Assembly: GCF_018263855.1 (NCBI RefSeq)
Contig: NZ_CP073318.1
Span: 9,796,001 to 9,860,000, forward strand
DNA: 64,000 bases
From: Kutzneria sp. CA-103260
GTDB taxonomy: Bacteria > Actinomycetota > Actinomycetes > Mycobacteriales > Pseudonocardiaceae
Direction of reading: 5' to 3'
Shown here: piece after piece, positions 8,600 to 19,935 of the stretch
How positions within the stretch are numbered: position 1 is the stretch's first letter
Layout of the letters: every line of letters begins with the position of its first letter
The notes under the pieces: model-generated
What the model saw: only the letters and a program-made list of their open reading frames with translations
What the model was told of the DNA's origin: nothing
Database searches by the model: none
Program-made: the position numbers and the translations under genes

Positions 8600-9280
8600 G
8601 TGAACCTGCTGACGAGCTGGCTGTTCGATCCGACCAACTGGACCGGCTCCACCGGCGTGCCGGCCCGGCTGGTCGAGCACCTCGGCTACACCGCGCTGGC
8701 CCTGCTGATCGCCATCGTGATCGGCTTCCCGCTGGGGGCGCTGGTCGGACACACCAACCGCGGCGGCTTCGTGCTGGTCGGCGCGGCCAACGTGCTGCGG
8801 GCGCTGCCCACCGTCGGCGTGCTGACGCTGGTGGTGCTGCTGGCCGGCATCGGGCTGGTGCCGCCGATCGCCGCGCTCACCCTGCTGGCCATCCCGCCGA
8901 TCATGGCCGGCGCCTACGCCGGCATCCAGGCCGTCGAGCCGGTTGTGGTGGACGCGGCCCGGGGCGTGGGCATGACCGAGCGCGAGGTCCTGTTCCAGGT
9001 CGAGATCCCCAACGCCCTGCCGCTGATCTTCGGCGGCGTGCGCAGCGCCGCGCTGCAGGTGGTGGCCACCGCGACCGTCGCCGCCTACGTCGGCCTCGGC
9101 GGCCTCGGCCGCTACGTGTTCGACGGCCTCGCACAGCACGACTATCCGCAGATGGCCGGCGGCGCGATCCTGGTCGCCGTGCTCGCGGTGCTGGTCGAGC
9201 TGGTGCTCACCGGCGTGCAACGGCTGGTTGTCTCACCCGGGCTGCGCCCGGTGAGGACGAGTGGAGGAATCCAGAAATGA
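8600..9280 (+). CDS. Osmoprotectant ABC importer, permease 2
   Basis: A 226-residue membrane protein paralogous to the preceding permease. It starts with GTG three bases after that gene's stop. Helical segments such as ALALLIAIVIGFPLGALVG and the coupling motif DAARGVGMTEREVLFQVEIP identify the family. Two short permeases in one operon indicate a heterodimeric membrane pore. Confidence 0.92.
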   Translation: MNLLTSWLFDPTNWTGSTGVPARLVEHLGYTALALLIAIVIGFPLGALVGHTNRGGFVLVGAANVLRALPTVGVLTLVVLLAGIGLVPPIAALTLLAIPPIMAGAYAGIQAVEPVVVDAARGVGMTEREVLFQVEIPNALPLIFGGVRSAALQVVATATVAAYVGLGGLGRYVFDGLAQHDYPQMAGGAILVAVLAVLVELVLTGVQRLVVSPGLRPVRTSGGIQK

Positions 9281-10203
9281 AGCGAACCGTAGCCGGCCTG
9301 GTCACCGTCCTGGTGGCGGCGCTCGGCCTGACCGCGTGTGGTGGTGGGGGCTCCGGTAGCGACCCCCTCGCCGGTGGCAACAGCGGATCCCAGTCCCCGT
9401 CCGACACGATCACCATCGGGTCGGCCAACTTCGCCGAGAGCCAGCTGCTGGCCGAGATCTACGCGGCCGCGCTGACCAAGGCCGGCGTGAAGGTCAGCAA
9501 GAAGCTGAACATCGGCAGCCGGGAGACCTACATCCCGGCGCTGAAGGACGGCTCCATCGACCTGATCCCCGAGTACTCCGGCACGCTGCTCCAGTACTTC
9601 GACAAGAGCGCGACCGCCACCAGCGCCGACGACGTCTACGCGGCCCTGCCCAAGGCGCTGCCCAGCGGCCTGTCCGTGCTGGACAAGTCGGCCGCCGAGG
9701 ACAAGGACGCCGTCGTCGTCACCAAGGAGACGGCCGACAAGTACAACGCCAAGTCCATCGCCGACCTGGCCCCGCACTGCGGCGACCTGGTGCTCGGCGC
9801 CGCGCCGGAGTTCCAGAAGCGGCCGGACGGCGTGCCGGGCCTGCTGAAGAACTACAACTGCACGTTCAAGGACTTCAAGTCCCTGGACGCCGGCAGCACC
9901 CTGACCGTCGCCGCCCTGAAGCAGGGCAGCATCCAGGCCGCGGACATGTTCACCACCGACCCGACCATCACCAACAACGGCTGGGTGGTGCTGGCCGACC
10001 CGAAGTTCAACTTCGCCGCCCAGAACGTGCTGCCGCTGATCAACACCAGCAAGGCCAGCGACACGGTGAAGAAGACCCTCAACGCCATCTCGGCCAAGCT
10101 CGACACCAAGACCCTGGTCGACCTGAACGGCAAGCTCGGCGCCCCGGACAAGCCGGACCCCGCCAAGGTCGCCGCCGACTGGCTGGCCTCCGCCGGCCTC
10201 TGA
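9277..10203 (+). CDS. Osmoprotectant ABC importer, substrate-binding lipoprotein
   Basis: A 308-residue OpuCC/ProX-like binding protein anchored by a lipid on Cys21 (lipobox LTAC after a hydrophobic signal). The mature part begins with a Gly/Ser linker, then ITIGSANFAESQLLAEIY, SRETYIPALKDGSIDLIPEYSG and a long two-lobe body. The family captures quaternary ammonium compounds outside the membrane. ATG 9277 overlaps the permease stop by four bases and has GGAGG at 9263-9267. As the last gene of the operon it is followed by a long palindrome. Confidence 0.93.
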   Translation: MKRTVAGLVTVLVAALGLTACGGGGSGSDPLAGGNSGSQSPSDTITIGSANFAESQLLAEIYAAALTKAGVKVSKKLNIGSRETYIPALKDGSIDLIPEYSGTLLQYFDKSATATSADDVYAALPKALPSGLSVLDKSAAEDKDAVVVTKETADKYNAKSIADLAPHCGDLVLGAAPEFQKRPDGVPGLLKNYNCTFKDFKSLDAGSTLTVAALKQGSIQAADMFTTDPTITNNGWVVLADPKFNFAAQNVLPLINTSKASDTVKKTLNAISAKLDTKTLVDLNGKLGAPDKPDPAKVAADWLASAGL

Positions 10204-10212
10204 CCCATTCCT

Positions 10213-10275
10213 CGCGAGTCCCGCTCTCGGGACGCCATGAACCGGTTTCATGGCTGCCTGAGAGCGGGACTCGCG
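10213..10275. repeat. Paired GCGAGTCCCGCTCTC elements forming a long hairpin between converging genes
   Basis: CGCGAGTCCCGCTCTC at 10213-10228 is a perfect inverted match to 10260-10275. Inside it, GCCATGAA and TTCATGGC form a second stem. The structure fills the gap between the binding-protein stop (10203) and the IclR stop (10276), so it probably terminates transcription in both directions. Copies of the arm occur at 5265, 20462 and 24761-24825. Confidence 0.8.
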
Positions 10276-11073
10276 CTATTTGTGGCCGCCGATTCTCAGG
10301 GTGAGTTCCTCGGCTGACCGGCGTACTTCGGCGGCCACCTCCGGCCAGTCCAGGCCGCAAGCGTTTGCCCCAGGTGAATCGGGTGCTGTGCAGACGTGCC
10401 GGAAGGTGGTGCTGATGGCGGCGATGGGGCGGCCACCGTGGTCGAAGACCGGGGCCGCCACCGAGGCGAAGTCCGCGGTCACGAAACCGTCCTCGACGAA
10501 CCAGCCGCGCTGCCGTTCCGACGACAGGAGCCGGCGCAGGGACGGCAGGTCCCGAGGCCCGCGGCCGGTGCGGTCGACAAAGCTCCCCGTTCCCGGAAAC
10601 AGCGCCCGGACCTGGGCCGGCAGCAGGAACGCCAGCATCGCGCGCCCGGAAGCCGGCAGGTGGGCCGGCAGCCGTACGCCGACGTCGGAGACCAGGGTGT
10701 TGGGCTGGCGGGGCTGTTCCCGCAGCAGGTACAGGGCCTCGGCGCCGTGCAGAACCCCGAGATGGGCCGTGGTCTCGGTCCGGTCGACGAGCCGCCGGAG
10801 CAGCGGGCGAGCGAGTCGCTCGAGTGGATCGTGGCGCAGGTACGCCGAGCCGAGTTCGAAAGCCGCGACTCCGAGCCCGTAGCGGCGTTCCTCCGGCAGG
10901 TGGGTCACGAAGCCGGCGTCGGACAGCTCGGCCAGCAGGTGATAGGTCGTCGACCTGGGCAGATCCAGCTCGCGGGCGATCACGGCGGCGGACATCGGGC
11001 CGGGCCGGGTGGACAGCAGGCGCAGCACCGCCAGGCCGCGGCGCAGGGCCGGCACGTCACTGCTGCTCACCAT
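10276..11073 (-). CDS. IclR-family regulator of the hut operon
   Basis: A 265-residue IclR protein. The N-terminal winged helix (about 8-70) contains SAAVIARELDLPRSTTYHLL, followed by an effector-binding domain with LPAHLPASGRAMLAFL. It diverges from hutH across 91 bp, which makes it the likely regulator of histidine degradation, with urocanate or a related intermediate as the probable effector; this is inference from position. ATG 11073 has GAGG seven bases upstream. Its stop codon abuts the arm of the long palindrome. Confidence 0.9.
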   Translation of the reverse strand: MVSSSDVPALRRGLAVLRLLSTRPGPMSAAVIARELDLPRSTTYHLLAELSDAGFVTHLPEERRYGLGVAAFELGSAYLRHDPLERLARPLLRRLVDRTETTAHLGVLHGAEALYLLREQPRQPNTLVSDVGVRLPAHLPASGRAMLAFLLPAQVRALFPGTGSFVDRTGRGPRDLPSLRRLLSSERQRGWFVEDGFVTADFASVAAPVFDHGGRPIAAISTTFRHVCTAPDSPGANACGLDWPEVAAEVRRSAEELTLRIGGHK

Positions 11074-11101
11074 GGATCACCTCATCGACCCCACCGGGGC
11101 A

Positions 11102-11119
11102 CGTCTGGTATCCCAGACG
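11102..11119. promoter_or_regulatory. Candidate IclR operator in the hut divergent promoter
   Basis: CGTCTGG and CCAGACG are perfect inverted repeats around a 4-bp centre, in the short gap between the regulator and hutH. The position suits autoregulation and control of the hut operon. The assignment is inference. Confidence 0.45.
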
Positions 11120-11164
11120 GTGTCACGCGTCCTGGACTCGTGCAACCCGCTGGTAGGAGCTGTG

Positions 11165-12708
11165 ATGGTGCACATGGCACACCCGGAGTCAGTGCAGCTC
11201 GGCGCGAAGCCGCTGTCGCGTGACGAGGTCGTCGCGGTCGCCCGCGACGGCGTGGCGGTCGAGCTGGAACCGGCCGCGGTCGAGGCCGTCACCACGGCCC
11301 GGGCGCACATCGAGGAGCTGGCCAACGCGACCACGCCCACCTACGGCGTGTCGACCGGCTTCGGGGCGCTCGCCGTCCGGCACATCCCGCCGGACCGGCG
11401 CGCCCAGCTGCAACGCTCGCTGATCCGCTCGCACGCCGCCGGCGCGGGCCCCGAGGTGGAGCGTGAGGTGATCCGCGCGCTGGCCCTGCTGCGGCTGCGC
11501 ACGCTGGCCACCGGCCACACCGGCGTCCGGCCGTCCACTGTGGACGCGATGGTCCGGATGCTCAACGCCGGCATCACGCCGATCGTGCACGAGTACGGCT
11601 CGCTCGGCTGTTCCGGCGACCTGGCGCCGCTGTCCTCGGTCGCCTTGGCCCTGATCGGCGAGGGGCAGGTCCGCGATGCCGACGGCACGCTGAAGGACGC
11701 GGCCGAGGCCCTGGCCGAGGCCGGCATCGAGCCGGTGGCGCTGGCCGAGAAGGAGGGCCTGGCCATGATCAACGGCACCGACGGCATGCTCGGCATGCTG
11801 GTGCTGGCGATCACCGACCTGGCCAGGCTGCTGGACATCGCCGACCTGACCGCGGCGATGAGCGTGGAGGCCCTGCTGGGCACCGACCGCGTGTTCGCCC
11901 CCGACCTGCAGGCGCTGCGCCCGCACCCCGGCCAGGCCCGGTCGGCGGCTCGCATGACCAAGATCCTGGCCGGCTCGGAGATCATGGCGAGCCACCGCGG
12001 CCCGGACTGCACCCGCGTGCAGGACGCGTACTCGCTGCGCTGCTCGCCGCAGGTGCACGGCGCGGCCCGCGACACCCTGGCCCACGCCGAGCTGGTGGCC
12101 GACCGCGAGCTGGACTCCGCGATCGACAACCCGGCCGTGCTGGCTGACGGCCGGGTCGAGTCCAACGGAAACTTCCACGGCGCGCCGGTGGCGTACGTGC
12201 TGGACTTCCTGGCCATTCCGGTCGCGGACGTGGCCAGCATGGCCGAGCGCCGCACCGACCGGATGCTGGACGTGGCCCGCTCGCACGGCCTGCCGCCGTT
12301 CCTGGCCGACGACCCGGGCGTGGACTCCGGCCACATGATCGCCCACTACACCCAGGCCGCGGTGGTGTCCGAGCTCAAGCGGCTGGCCGTGCCGGCCAGC
12401 GTGGACTCCATCCCGTCCAGCGCCATGCAGGAGGACCACGTCTCGATGGGCTGGTCCGCGGCCCGCAAGCTGCGCAAGGCCGTCGACGGCCTGACCACCG
12501 TGCTGTCCATCGAACTGCTCACCGCGGCCCGCGCGCTGGACATGCGCGCCCCGCTCAAGCCGGCACCGGCCACCGCGGCCGTCGTCGCGCTGCTCCGGGA
12601 GCACGTCCAGGGCCCCGGACCCGACCGCCACCTGGCCCCGGAGATCGCGGCCACCGAAGCGCTCGTCCGAAGTGGACTGATCGCGCGCACCGTCGAGGAG
12701 AACTCCTG

Positions 12709-12709
<1 letters not shown>
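11165..12709 (+). CDS. hutH: Histidine ammonia-lyase
   Basis: Deaminates L-histidine to urocanate, the first step of the Hut pathway. The 514-residue length is typical. The MIO-forming site reads C149-S150-G151 within GSLGCSGDLAPL. Many family members have Ala-Ser-Gly, and I recall the Cys-Ser-Gly version from actinomycete enzymes. Other family signatures include TYGVSTGFGALA, NGTDGMLG and AIDNPAV. The ATG at 11165 is chosen because TAGGAG lies five bases upstream; GTG 11162 and ATG 11174 are in frame. It is the first gene of a five-gene operon whose members overlap or abut. Confidence 0.96.
11533..11545. repeat. Palindrome GTCCA-CTG-TGGAC
   Basis: A third exact GTCCA-N3-TGGAC copy, inside hutH. 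Confidence 0.6.
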
Positions 12710-14357
<1,648 letters not shown>

Positions 14358-14358
<1 letters not shown>

Positions 14359-15542
14359 TGACGGCTACCGGCCTGCTGGCCGCGATCGCCGACGTCGGCG
14401 CGGACCGGACCCGCGGCGGGTACTCCCGCCACGGGTTCGACCGGGTCGAGCTGGAGCTGCGCGAGTGGTTCGTCGCCGAGGCCGTTCGTCGGGATCTGGA
14501 CGTGGAGACCGACCGCAACGGCAACATCTGGGCGTGGTGGGGAAACCCCGGCCCGGACGCCGTGATCACCGGCAGCCACCTGGACTCCGTGCCCGGTGGC
14601 GGCGCGTTCGACGGCCCGCTGGGCGTGGTGTCGTCGCTGGCCGCGGTCGATGTGTTGCGGGCCAAGGGCTTCGTGCCCCGCAAGCCGATCGCCGTGGTGG
14701 TCTTCGTGGAGGAGGAGGGCGGCCGGTTCGGCGTGCCCTGCCTCGGCTCCCGGCTGATGACCGGCGCCATCGACCCCGACAAGGCGCGGGCCTTGACCGA
14801 CCCGGACGGCATATCGCTGGCTGATGCGATTCGCGCGGCCGGCTCCGACCCGTCAACGCTCGGGCCGGACGAGGAAGCGTTGGCGCGCATCGGCTGCTTC
14901 GTCGAGCTGCACGTGGAACAGGGCCGTGGGCTCACCGTTCCGGTCGGCGTCGCGTCGTCGATCCTGGCCCACGGCCGGTGGCGGTTCACCTTCACCGGCG
15001 AGGGAAACCACGCCGGGGCAACGCTGATGACCGACCGGCGGGACCCGATGGTGCCGGCGGCGTCGCTGGTGCTGGCCGCCCGCAAGTCGGCGGTCGACGG
15101 CGCGCGGGCGACCGTGGGGCGGCTCGTGCCGATTCCCGGCGGTACCAACGTGATCCCGTCCGAGGTCAGCGTCTGGCTGGACGCCCGGGCCGCGGACGAC
15201 GCCACCACGAGGTCGGTCGTCGCGGACATCCAGGCCATGGCACGGATCGCGGCCGCCGAGGAAGGCTGTGAGGTTCAGATCACGCAGGAGTCCTACGGCG
15301 ACACCGTGGTGTTCGACGAGGTTCTTCGCGACGATCTGTCCACTGTGCTCGGTGGAGTGCCGGCGCTGCCGACCGGTGCCGGGCACGACGCCGGCATCCT
15401 GGCCGGCCGGGTGCCGACCGCGATGTTGTTCGTGCGCAACCCGACCGGTGTCAGTCACGCGCCCGAGGAGTACGCGGAGCCGGCGGACTGTGAGGCCGGG
15501 GTGGTCGCGCTGGCAACGACGTTGGAGCATCTGGCGTCGTGA
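14358..15542 (+). CDS. M20-family amidohydrolase (allantoate amidohydrolase/carbamoylase type) in the hut operon
   Basis: A 394-residue zinc-dependent peptidase-like hydrolase. Metal-site signatures are TGSHLDSVPGGGAFDGPLG, EEEGGRFGVPCLGS and VELHVEQG. The dimerisation insert holds GEGNHAGATLMTDRRDP, and the final His lies in PTGVSHAPEE. Relatives cleave N-carbamoyl amino acids or allantoate. Its ATG overlaps the hutU stop (TGATG) and hutF follows with a 4-bp overlap, so it belongs to histidine breakdown. Since HutF yields N-formylglutamate and no HutG is present, I infer that this enzyme is the N-formylglutamate deformylase. The alternative is a carbamoylase carried along in the operon. Confidence 0.88.
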
Positions 15543-16846
15543 TCTACTGGTGTGAGCGGGCCTGGCTGCCCGACGGAGTGGTCGCCGGCGTGCTCGTGCA
15601 CGTCGGCGACGACGGTCACATCACTGACGTGTCCACTTCGGACGAACCGCCGGCAGATGCTCAGCGCCTCAACGGAATCGTGCTGCCCGGATTCGCCAAC
15701 GCGCACTCGCACGCGTTCCACCGCGCGCTGCGCGGCCGCACCCACGCCGATGGCGGCACGTTCTGGACCTGGCGGCAGGCGATGTACCAGCTGGCCGAGC
15801 GGCTGACGCCGGAGAGCTACCTGAAGCTGGCCACCGCCGTCTACGCGGAGATGGCCGTCGCCGGCATCTCGTGCGTCGGCGAGTTCCACTACCTGCACCA
15901 CGGCCCCGGTGGCACCCCGTACGCCGACCCGAACGAGATGGGTCACGTGCTGCGGGAAGCCGCCGCCACCGCCGGCATCCGCATCACGCTGCTCGACACC
16001 TGTTACGTGGCCGGCGGAATCGGCGCCGAGCTGACCGGCACCCAGCTGCGCTTCAGTGACGGCGACGCGACCCGTTGGGCGACCCGGGTTTCCGCGCTGA
16101 AGTCGGACAACGTGATGCGGGTCGGCGCGGCCATCCACTCCGTGCGTGGCGTGCCCCGCGAGCAGCTGGCCGACGTCGGCGCGTTCGACGGGCCGCTGCA
16201 CGTCCACCTCTCCGAACAGCCGGCGGAGAATGAGGCTTGCCTTGCCGCGTACGGCAAAACGCCGACCGAGCTGCTGGCCGAGGCCGGCGTCCTGGCGCCG
16301 CGGACCACCGCCGTGCACGCCACCCATCTCACCGAGCACGACCGTGCGCTGCTCGGTGGGTCCACCACCACGGCCTGCTTCTGCCCGACCACCGAGGCCG
16401 ACCTGGCCGACGGCATCGGCCCGGCCCGGGAGCTCGTCGACGCCGGCAGCCCGCTTTCCCTTGGCAGCGACCAACATGTCGTGATCGATCCGCTGGTCGA
16501 GACCCGGGCCCTGGAACACGGCGAGCGGCTGCGGACCGGGCAGCGCGGCCGGTTCAGCCCCGAGGAGCTGCTCGTCGCCGCGACCTCCGCCGGTCACGCC
16601 TGCCTCGGCTGGCCCGACGCCGGCCGCATCGCCGTCGGCGCGCGGGCCGACCTGGTGGCGATTCGGCTGGATTCAGTACGAACGGCGGGTAGCCGACCGG
16701 AACAAGTTCTGCTTGCGGCCGATTCGTCCGATGTGGACACGGTAATAGTCGATGGGAGGGTTGTCGGCACCCAGGGCCGTCATGCGACGCTAGGCGAGGT
16801 AGGGCCTGCACTGGCGGACGTGATGGGGGAACTGTGGCGGCAGTAG
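15539..16846 (+). CDS. hutF: Formimidoylglutamate deiminase
   Basis: An amidohydrolase-superfamily enzyme of 435 aa that removes ammonia from N-formimidoyl-L-glutamate to give N-formylglutamate. Metal-binding motifs include GFANAHSHAFHRALRG, the later His in VHATHL and D in LGSDQH. It overlaps the M20 gene by four bases and hutI by 13. Its presence commits the pathway to the N-formylglutamate branch. Confidence 0.93.
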   Translation: MIYWCERAWLPDGVVAGVLVHVGDDGHITDVSTSDEPPADAQRLNGIVLPGFANAHSHAFHRALRGRTHADGGTFWTWRQAMYQLAERLTPESYLKLATAVYAEMAVAGISCVGEFHYLHHGPGGTPYADPNEMGHVLREAAATAGIRITLLDTCYVAGGIGAELTGTQLRFSDGDATRWATRVSALKSDNVMRVGAAIHSVRGVPREQLADVGAFDGPLHVHLSEQPAENEACLAAYGKTPTELLAEAGVLAPRTTAVHATHLTEHDRALLGGSTTTACFCPTTEADLADGIGPARELVDAGSPLSLGSDQHVVIDPLVETRALEHGERLRTGQRGRFSPEELLVAATSAGHACLGWPDAGRIAVGARADLVAIRLDSVRTAGSRPEQVLLAADSSDVDTVIVDGRVVGTQGRHATLGEVGPALADVMGELWRQ

Positions 16847-17982
16847 TTATCACCGGCATCGCCGAGTTGACCACCAACGACGGCGCGCTGGGCAAGCTGA
16901 CCGACGCCGCCCTGGTGCTGGAGGACGACCGCGTCGCCTGGGTCGGAGCCGCCGCCGACGCCCCGGCCGCCGACTCGCGTGTGGACGTCGAGGGCCGGGC
17001 GGTGCTGCCGGGCTGGGTGGACAGCCACACCCACCTGGTCTTCGCCGGCGACCGGACCGCCGAGTTCGGGGCCCGGATGTCCGGCCAGCCCTATGCCGCC
17101 GGCGGCATCGCCGTCACTGTGGACGCCACCCGGGCCGCCAGCGACGAGCAGCTTGCCGCCGGCCTCCGCAAGCACGTCGCCGAGGCTGTTTCCCAGGGCA
17201 CCACGTACATCGAGACCAAGACCGGCTACGGCCTGACCGTCGCCGACGAGCTCCGTTCGGCCGTGCTGGCCGGCCAGCACGCCGACGAGGTCACCTTCCT
17301 CGGCGCGCACCTGGTGCCGCCGGGCACGAGCGCCGACGAGTATGTCGACCTTGTGTGCGGGCCTATGCTCGACGCCGTCGCACCCCACGTGACCTGGGCG
17401 GATGTCTTCTGCGAGACCGGCGCGTTCGACGAGGACCAGTCGCGGGCGGTGCTCACCGCCGCCGGCAAGAAGGGGCTCGGGCTGCGGGTGCACGGCAACC
17501 AGCTCGGCCCCGGCCCCGGCGTGCGGCTGGCTGTGGAGATGGATGCCGCGAGTGTCGACCACTGCACCTACCTGACGCCGGCCGACGTCGCCGCGCTCGC
17601 CGACTCCGACACCGTCGCCACGCTGCTGCCCGCGTGCGACCTGTCCACCAGGCAGCCGCTGCCCGAGGTGCGAGCCCTGCTCGACGCCGGCGTCACCGTC
17701 GCGCTGGCGTCCAACTGCAACCCCGGCTCCTCGTACACGTCCTCGATGGCGTTCTGCGTGGCGACCGCTGTGCTGCAGATGCGGATGACCGTCGAGCAGG
17801 CCGTGCGCGCCGCCACGCTCGGCGGCGCGCTGGCCCTGCGCCGGGACGACATCGGTGTGCTGCGGCCCGGTGCGCGGGCGGACGTGCACGTGCTCGACGC
17901 GCCGTCCACCACGCACCTCGCCTACCGGCCCGGTGTTCCGCTCACCTGGGCGGTGTGGCGCGCGGGCGTTCGACAGCGCTGA
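16834..17982 (+). CDS. hutI: Imidazolonepropionase
   Basis: Hydrolyses imidazolone-5-propionate to formimidoylglutamate. The 382-residue amidohydrolase shows GWVDSHTHLVFAGDR (metal His-x-His), an AGGIAVTV segment, KTGYGL, VHGNQLGPGPG and ASNCNPGSS. The reaction precedes HutF although the gene follows it. Starting at GTG 16834 it overlaps hutF by 13 bp. Its 3' end overlaps the converging surE gene by 41 bp. Confidence 0.95.
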   Translation: MAAVVITGIAELTTNDGALGKLTDAALVLEDDRVAWVGAAADAPAADSRVDVEGRAVLPGWVDSHTHLVFAGDRTAEFGARMSGQPYAAGGIAVTVDATRAASDEQLAAGLRKHVAEAVSQGTTYIETKTGYGLTVADELRSAVLAGQHADEVTFLGAHLVPPGTSADEYVDLVCGPMLDAVAPHVTWADVFCETGAFDEDQSRAVLTAAGKKGLGLRVHGNQLGPGPGVRLAVEMDAASVDHCTYLTPADVAALADSDTVATLLPACDLSTRQPLPEVRALLDAGVTVALASNCNPGSSYTSSMAFCVATAVLQMRMTVEQAVRAATLGGALALRRDDIGVLRPGARADVHVLDAPSTTHLAYRPGVPLTWAVWRAGVRQR

Positions 17983-18694
17983 CCGACCGCAGCTCGGTGA
18001 CGGTGGCGTAGCCCGCCTCCAGCAGCGCCGCGTCCGACCCCGGCTCCACCTCGTGGTCCAGCACGATGGTGGTCAGCTCGATCACGTCGTCGTCCTGGTG
18101 GGTGACCCGGCTCTGCACCCGGCCGTACCCGGTCAGCGTCGCCCAGCGCAGCGGGCCCGGGTCCGGGCGGTTGGGCACGTTCAGGTTGAGCACCGTGCCG
18201 GGCTCGATGAAGCCCAGCACGTCCTTCACGTACGGGGCGACGACGTCCCAGAGCGCCGTGCCCGGCGGGTTCCAGGGCACGTCCAGCGACACCGCCAGCG
18301 CCGTCACCCCGTTGACGTGCGCCGTCAGCGCCGCCCCGACCGTGCCCGAGTGGATCAGCGCCCGGCCGATGTTCGCGCCGAAGTTGATGCCCGACAGCAC
18401 CAGGTCCGGCTGCCCGCCGAAGGTGCCGCGGCAGCCGATCATCGCGATCAGCCCCGGGTGCGCCTCCACCGCGTAGGCCTCGACCTCCGGCAGCTCCGGC
18501 AGCATCCGCCGCTGGATCGCCGCCCGCCGATTCCCGTCCGAAGCCGTCAGCCCGGCCCCGGTGCCGCTGGCCTCGAACCGAGGCGCCGCGATGATCGTTT
18601 CGTGCCCCAGTTCCACCGCGCAGCGTGCCAGCGCGATCAGGCCGGGGGAGTCGATGCCGTCGTCGTTGGTGACCAGGACGCGCAGAGAGTTCAC
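17942..18694 (-). CDS. surE: 5'/3'-nucleotidase SurE
   Basis: A 250-residue cytoplasmic phosphatase removing phosphate from nucleoside monophosphates in stationary phase. The metal site is formed by VTNDDGID (D11, D12) at the N-terminus and SGINFGANIG in the middle, both diagnostic of SurE. The start is GTG 18694 after GAGG. It is transcribed towards the hut operon and overlaps hutI antiparallel by 41 bp. Confidence 0.95.
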   Translation of the reverse strand: MNSLRVLVTNDDGIDSPGLIALARCAVELGHETIIAAPRFEASGTGAGLTASDGNRRAAIQRRMLPELPEVEAYAVEAHPGLIAMIGCRGTFGGQPDLVLSGINFGANIGRALIHSGTVGAALTAHVNGVTALAVSLDVPWNPPGTALWDVVAPYVKDVLGFIEPGTVLNLNVPNRPDPGPLRWATLTGYGRVQSRVTHQDDDVIELTTIVLDHEVEPGSDAALLEAGYATVTELRSVSAVERPRATPPR

Positions 18695-18811
18695 CCCTCA
18701 GTCGTACCGGCTCGCCCTGCCCGAGAGCTACCTCCCGCCGCCCTGATGCCACATGAGCTTCCGGGGGATCTGAAGATCAGTTACGAGGCATCGCTCAGGA
18801 CGGCTTGGACA

Positions 18812-19204
18812 TCAGGGGCCCTGCCCGATGTCGGCCATGAGGGCCTTCGCGTCCTCGATGATGTCTTTCAGCGCTGCGGTGGCGGCTGCCTTGTCGGTAC
18901 CTTGCACGGCCTGACGGAGACGCGCGAGGTCGGCGTCGAATTTCTGCGCGTCCTTCTTGGTGTCGGCAGGGGAGGCGGGAGAGACTCGTTGACGCTCGGT
19001 CAGGGCCTGGAGCAGGTCCGGCGTGACCTGGGGAGCGAACTGGCCCGGTGGCGTGGCCCGCGGTTGATCGCCGAGCCCGACGATGACCGCTCGCGTATCG
19101 ACCGGGCCCGCGGCGGTGGCGGCGGTGGCAGGCCCGGTGACACCGAGCAGGCACGTTCCGCAGACAGCCAGCACGGCGGCAGGGACAGAAGCACGAATAC
19201 CCAT
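18812..19204 (-). CDS. Small secreted protein of unknown function
   Basis: The 130-residue product starts at ATG 19204 with an apparent Sec signal (a hydrophobic AAVLAVCGTCLLG core ending near ATAATAAG). The mature part is short and charged, with helix-prone stretches such as KFDADLARLRQAVQ and KDIIEDAKALMAD and no cysteine. AAGGA lies 11 bases upstream. A longer version beginning at 19264 is possible but would bury the signal peptide. I do not recognise the family. It lies upstream of surE on the same strand with a 117 bp gap. Confidence 0.55.
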   Translation of the reverse strand: MGIRASVPAAVLAVCGTCLLGVTGPATAATAAGPVDTRAVIVGLGDQPRATPPGQFAPQVTPDLLQALTERQRVSPASPADTKKDAQKFDADLARLRQAVQGTDKAAATAALKDIIEDAKALMADIGQGP

Positions 19205-19836
19205 ACGAGCAGCATTCCTTTCGAGAATCTTGTGCAGAACCAGTCGAACGTGCCCCAACCCCACCCTCGCGTCGCAACCTCACCGCATGCTCGCACCAAG
19301 ATCGGCGACCTCCGCACACGAAAGTGCGACCGTTCCTTTCGTTGACCCGATGGGGCGCGCAAGTTAACAGTAATGGGAAGGCGGGCGGACACGGAGGGGC
19401 CACCTGGTCGGCCTCTAGGCATAACCAAAGCCGACCTCCAGCCTGAACCTCGGGTATTCATTCTCGGCGGATCGCGACCCGTGCGACGGGGGGCCGGCCA
19501 GGTGGCCTCTGCGCGGTCGCCAACTTTCTCCATACAGTTGGGACGCCTGCTCTATCACTCAACGAAAGGCGCGACACGGCTGACCAGAACCGTCACACGC
19601 CCCCGATCTGTCCGTCCTTGTCGCCGGGGCGGCTGCCTGCATTCCAGGTCAATGCGAGGCGTGGTTCAAAACAGGTTGAAACTGGTTGGTGCGACGTAGA
19701 GCAACCTTTCAATCTGCAACAGGTCCGTTTGGTGTGAAAAAGGCGGGCGTTCGTTCGCGTGCAGCTACCCGATGACTGTTCGTGTCGAACGTTGTTCGAA
19801 TCCTGTGAAACTTGAGAGAGAATGGAGTGATGTTCA

Positions 19837-19935
19837 ATGTGGGGACACGGTTGGGGCAGTTGGGGCGGCTGGTGGACCAGTTGGCACGGCTGGGGCTGCT
19901 GCGACGGTGACGGTCACGGTCACGGCTGGTGGTGA
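19837..19935 (+). CDS. Candidate 32-aa Trp/Gly/His-rich peptide
   Basis: ATG 19837 follows a good GGAG at 19824-19827 with a nine-base spacer. The frame encodes MWGHGWGSWGGWW and goes on with more W, H and G, a Cys-Cys pair (residues 21-22) and a WW end. In total there are nine Trp, four His and two Cys in 32 residues. It could be a metal-binding or membrane-active peptide, a modified-peptide precursor or a Trp-sensing leader. No tryptophan gene follows, and no modifying enzyme is nearby. Repetitive GGCTGGGGC-like DNA could also produce such a frame by accident. Confidence 0.35.
   Translation: MWGHGWGSWGGWWTSWHGWGCCDGDGHGHGWW

Noticed and set aside
19373..19699. 108-codon open frame in the gene-poor region
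   Set aside because: Codon-position bias is absent, and there is no ribosome site or recognisable motif.
19785..19800. LexA-like box TCGAAC...GTTCGA near the Trp-rich micro-ORF
   Set aside because: The half-sites are three bases apart, not four as in actinobacterial SOS boxes, and no SOS gene follows.
19793..19803. GTTCGAATCC, similar to a tRNA T-loop
   Set aside because: Flanking bases do not form a T-stem, and no acceptor or anticodon arm is present.
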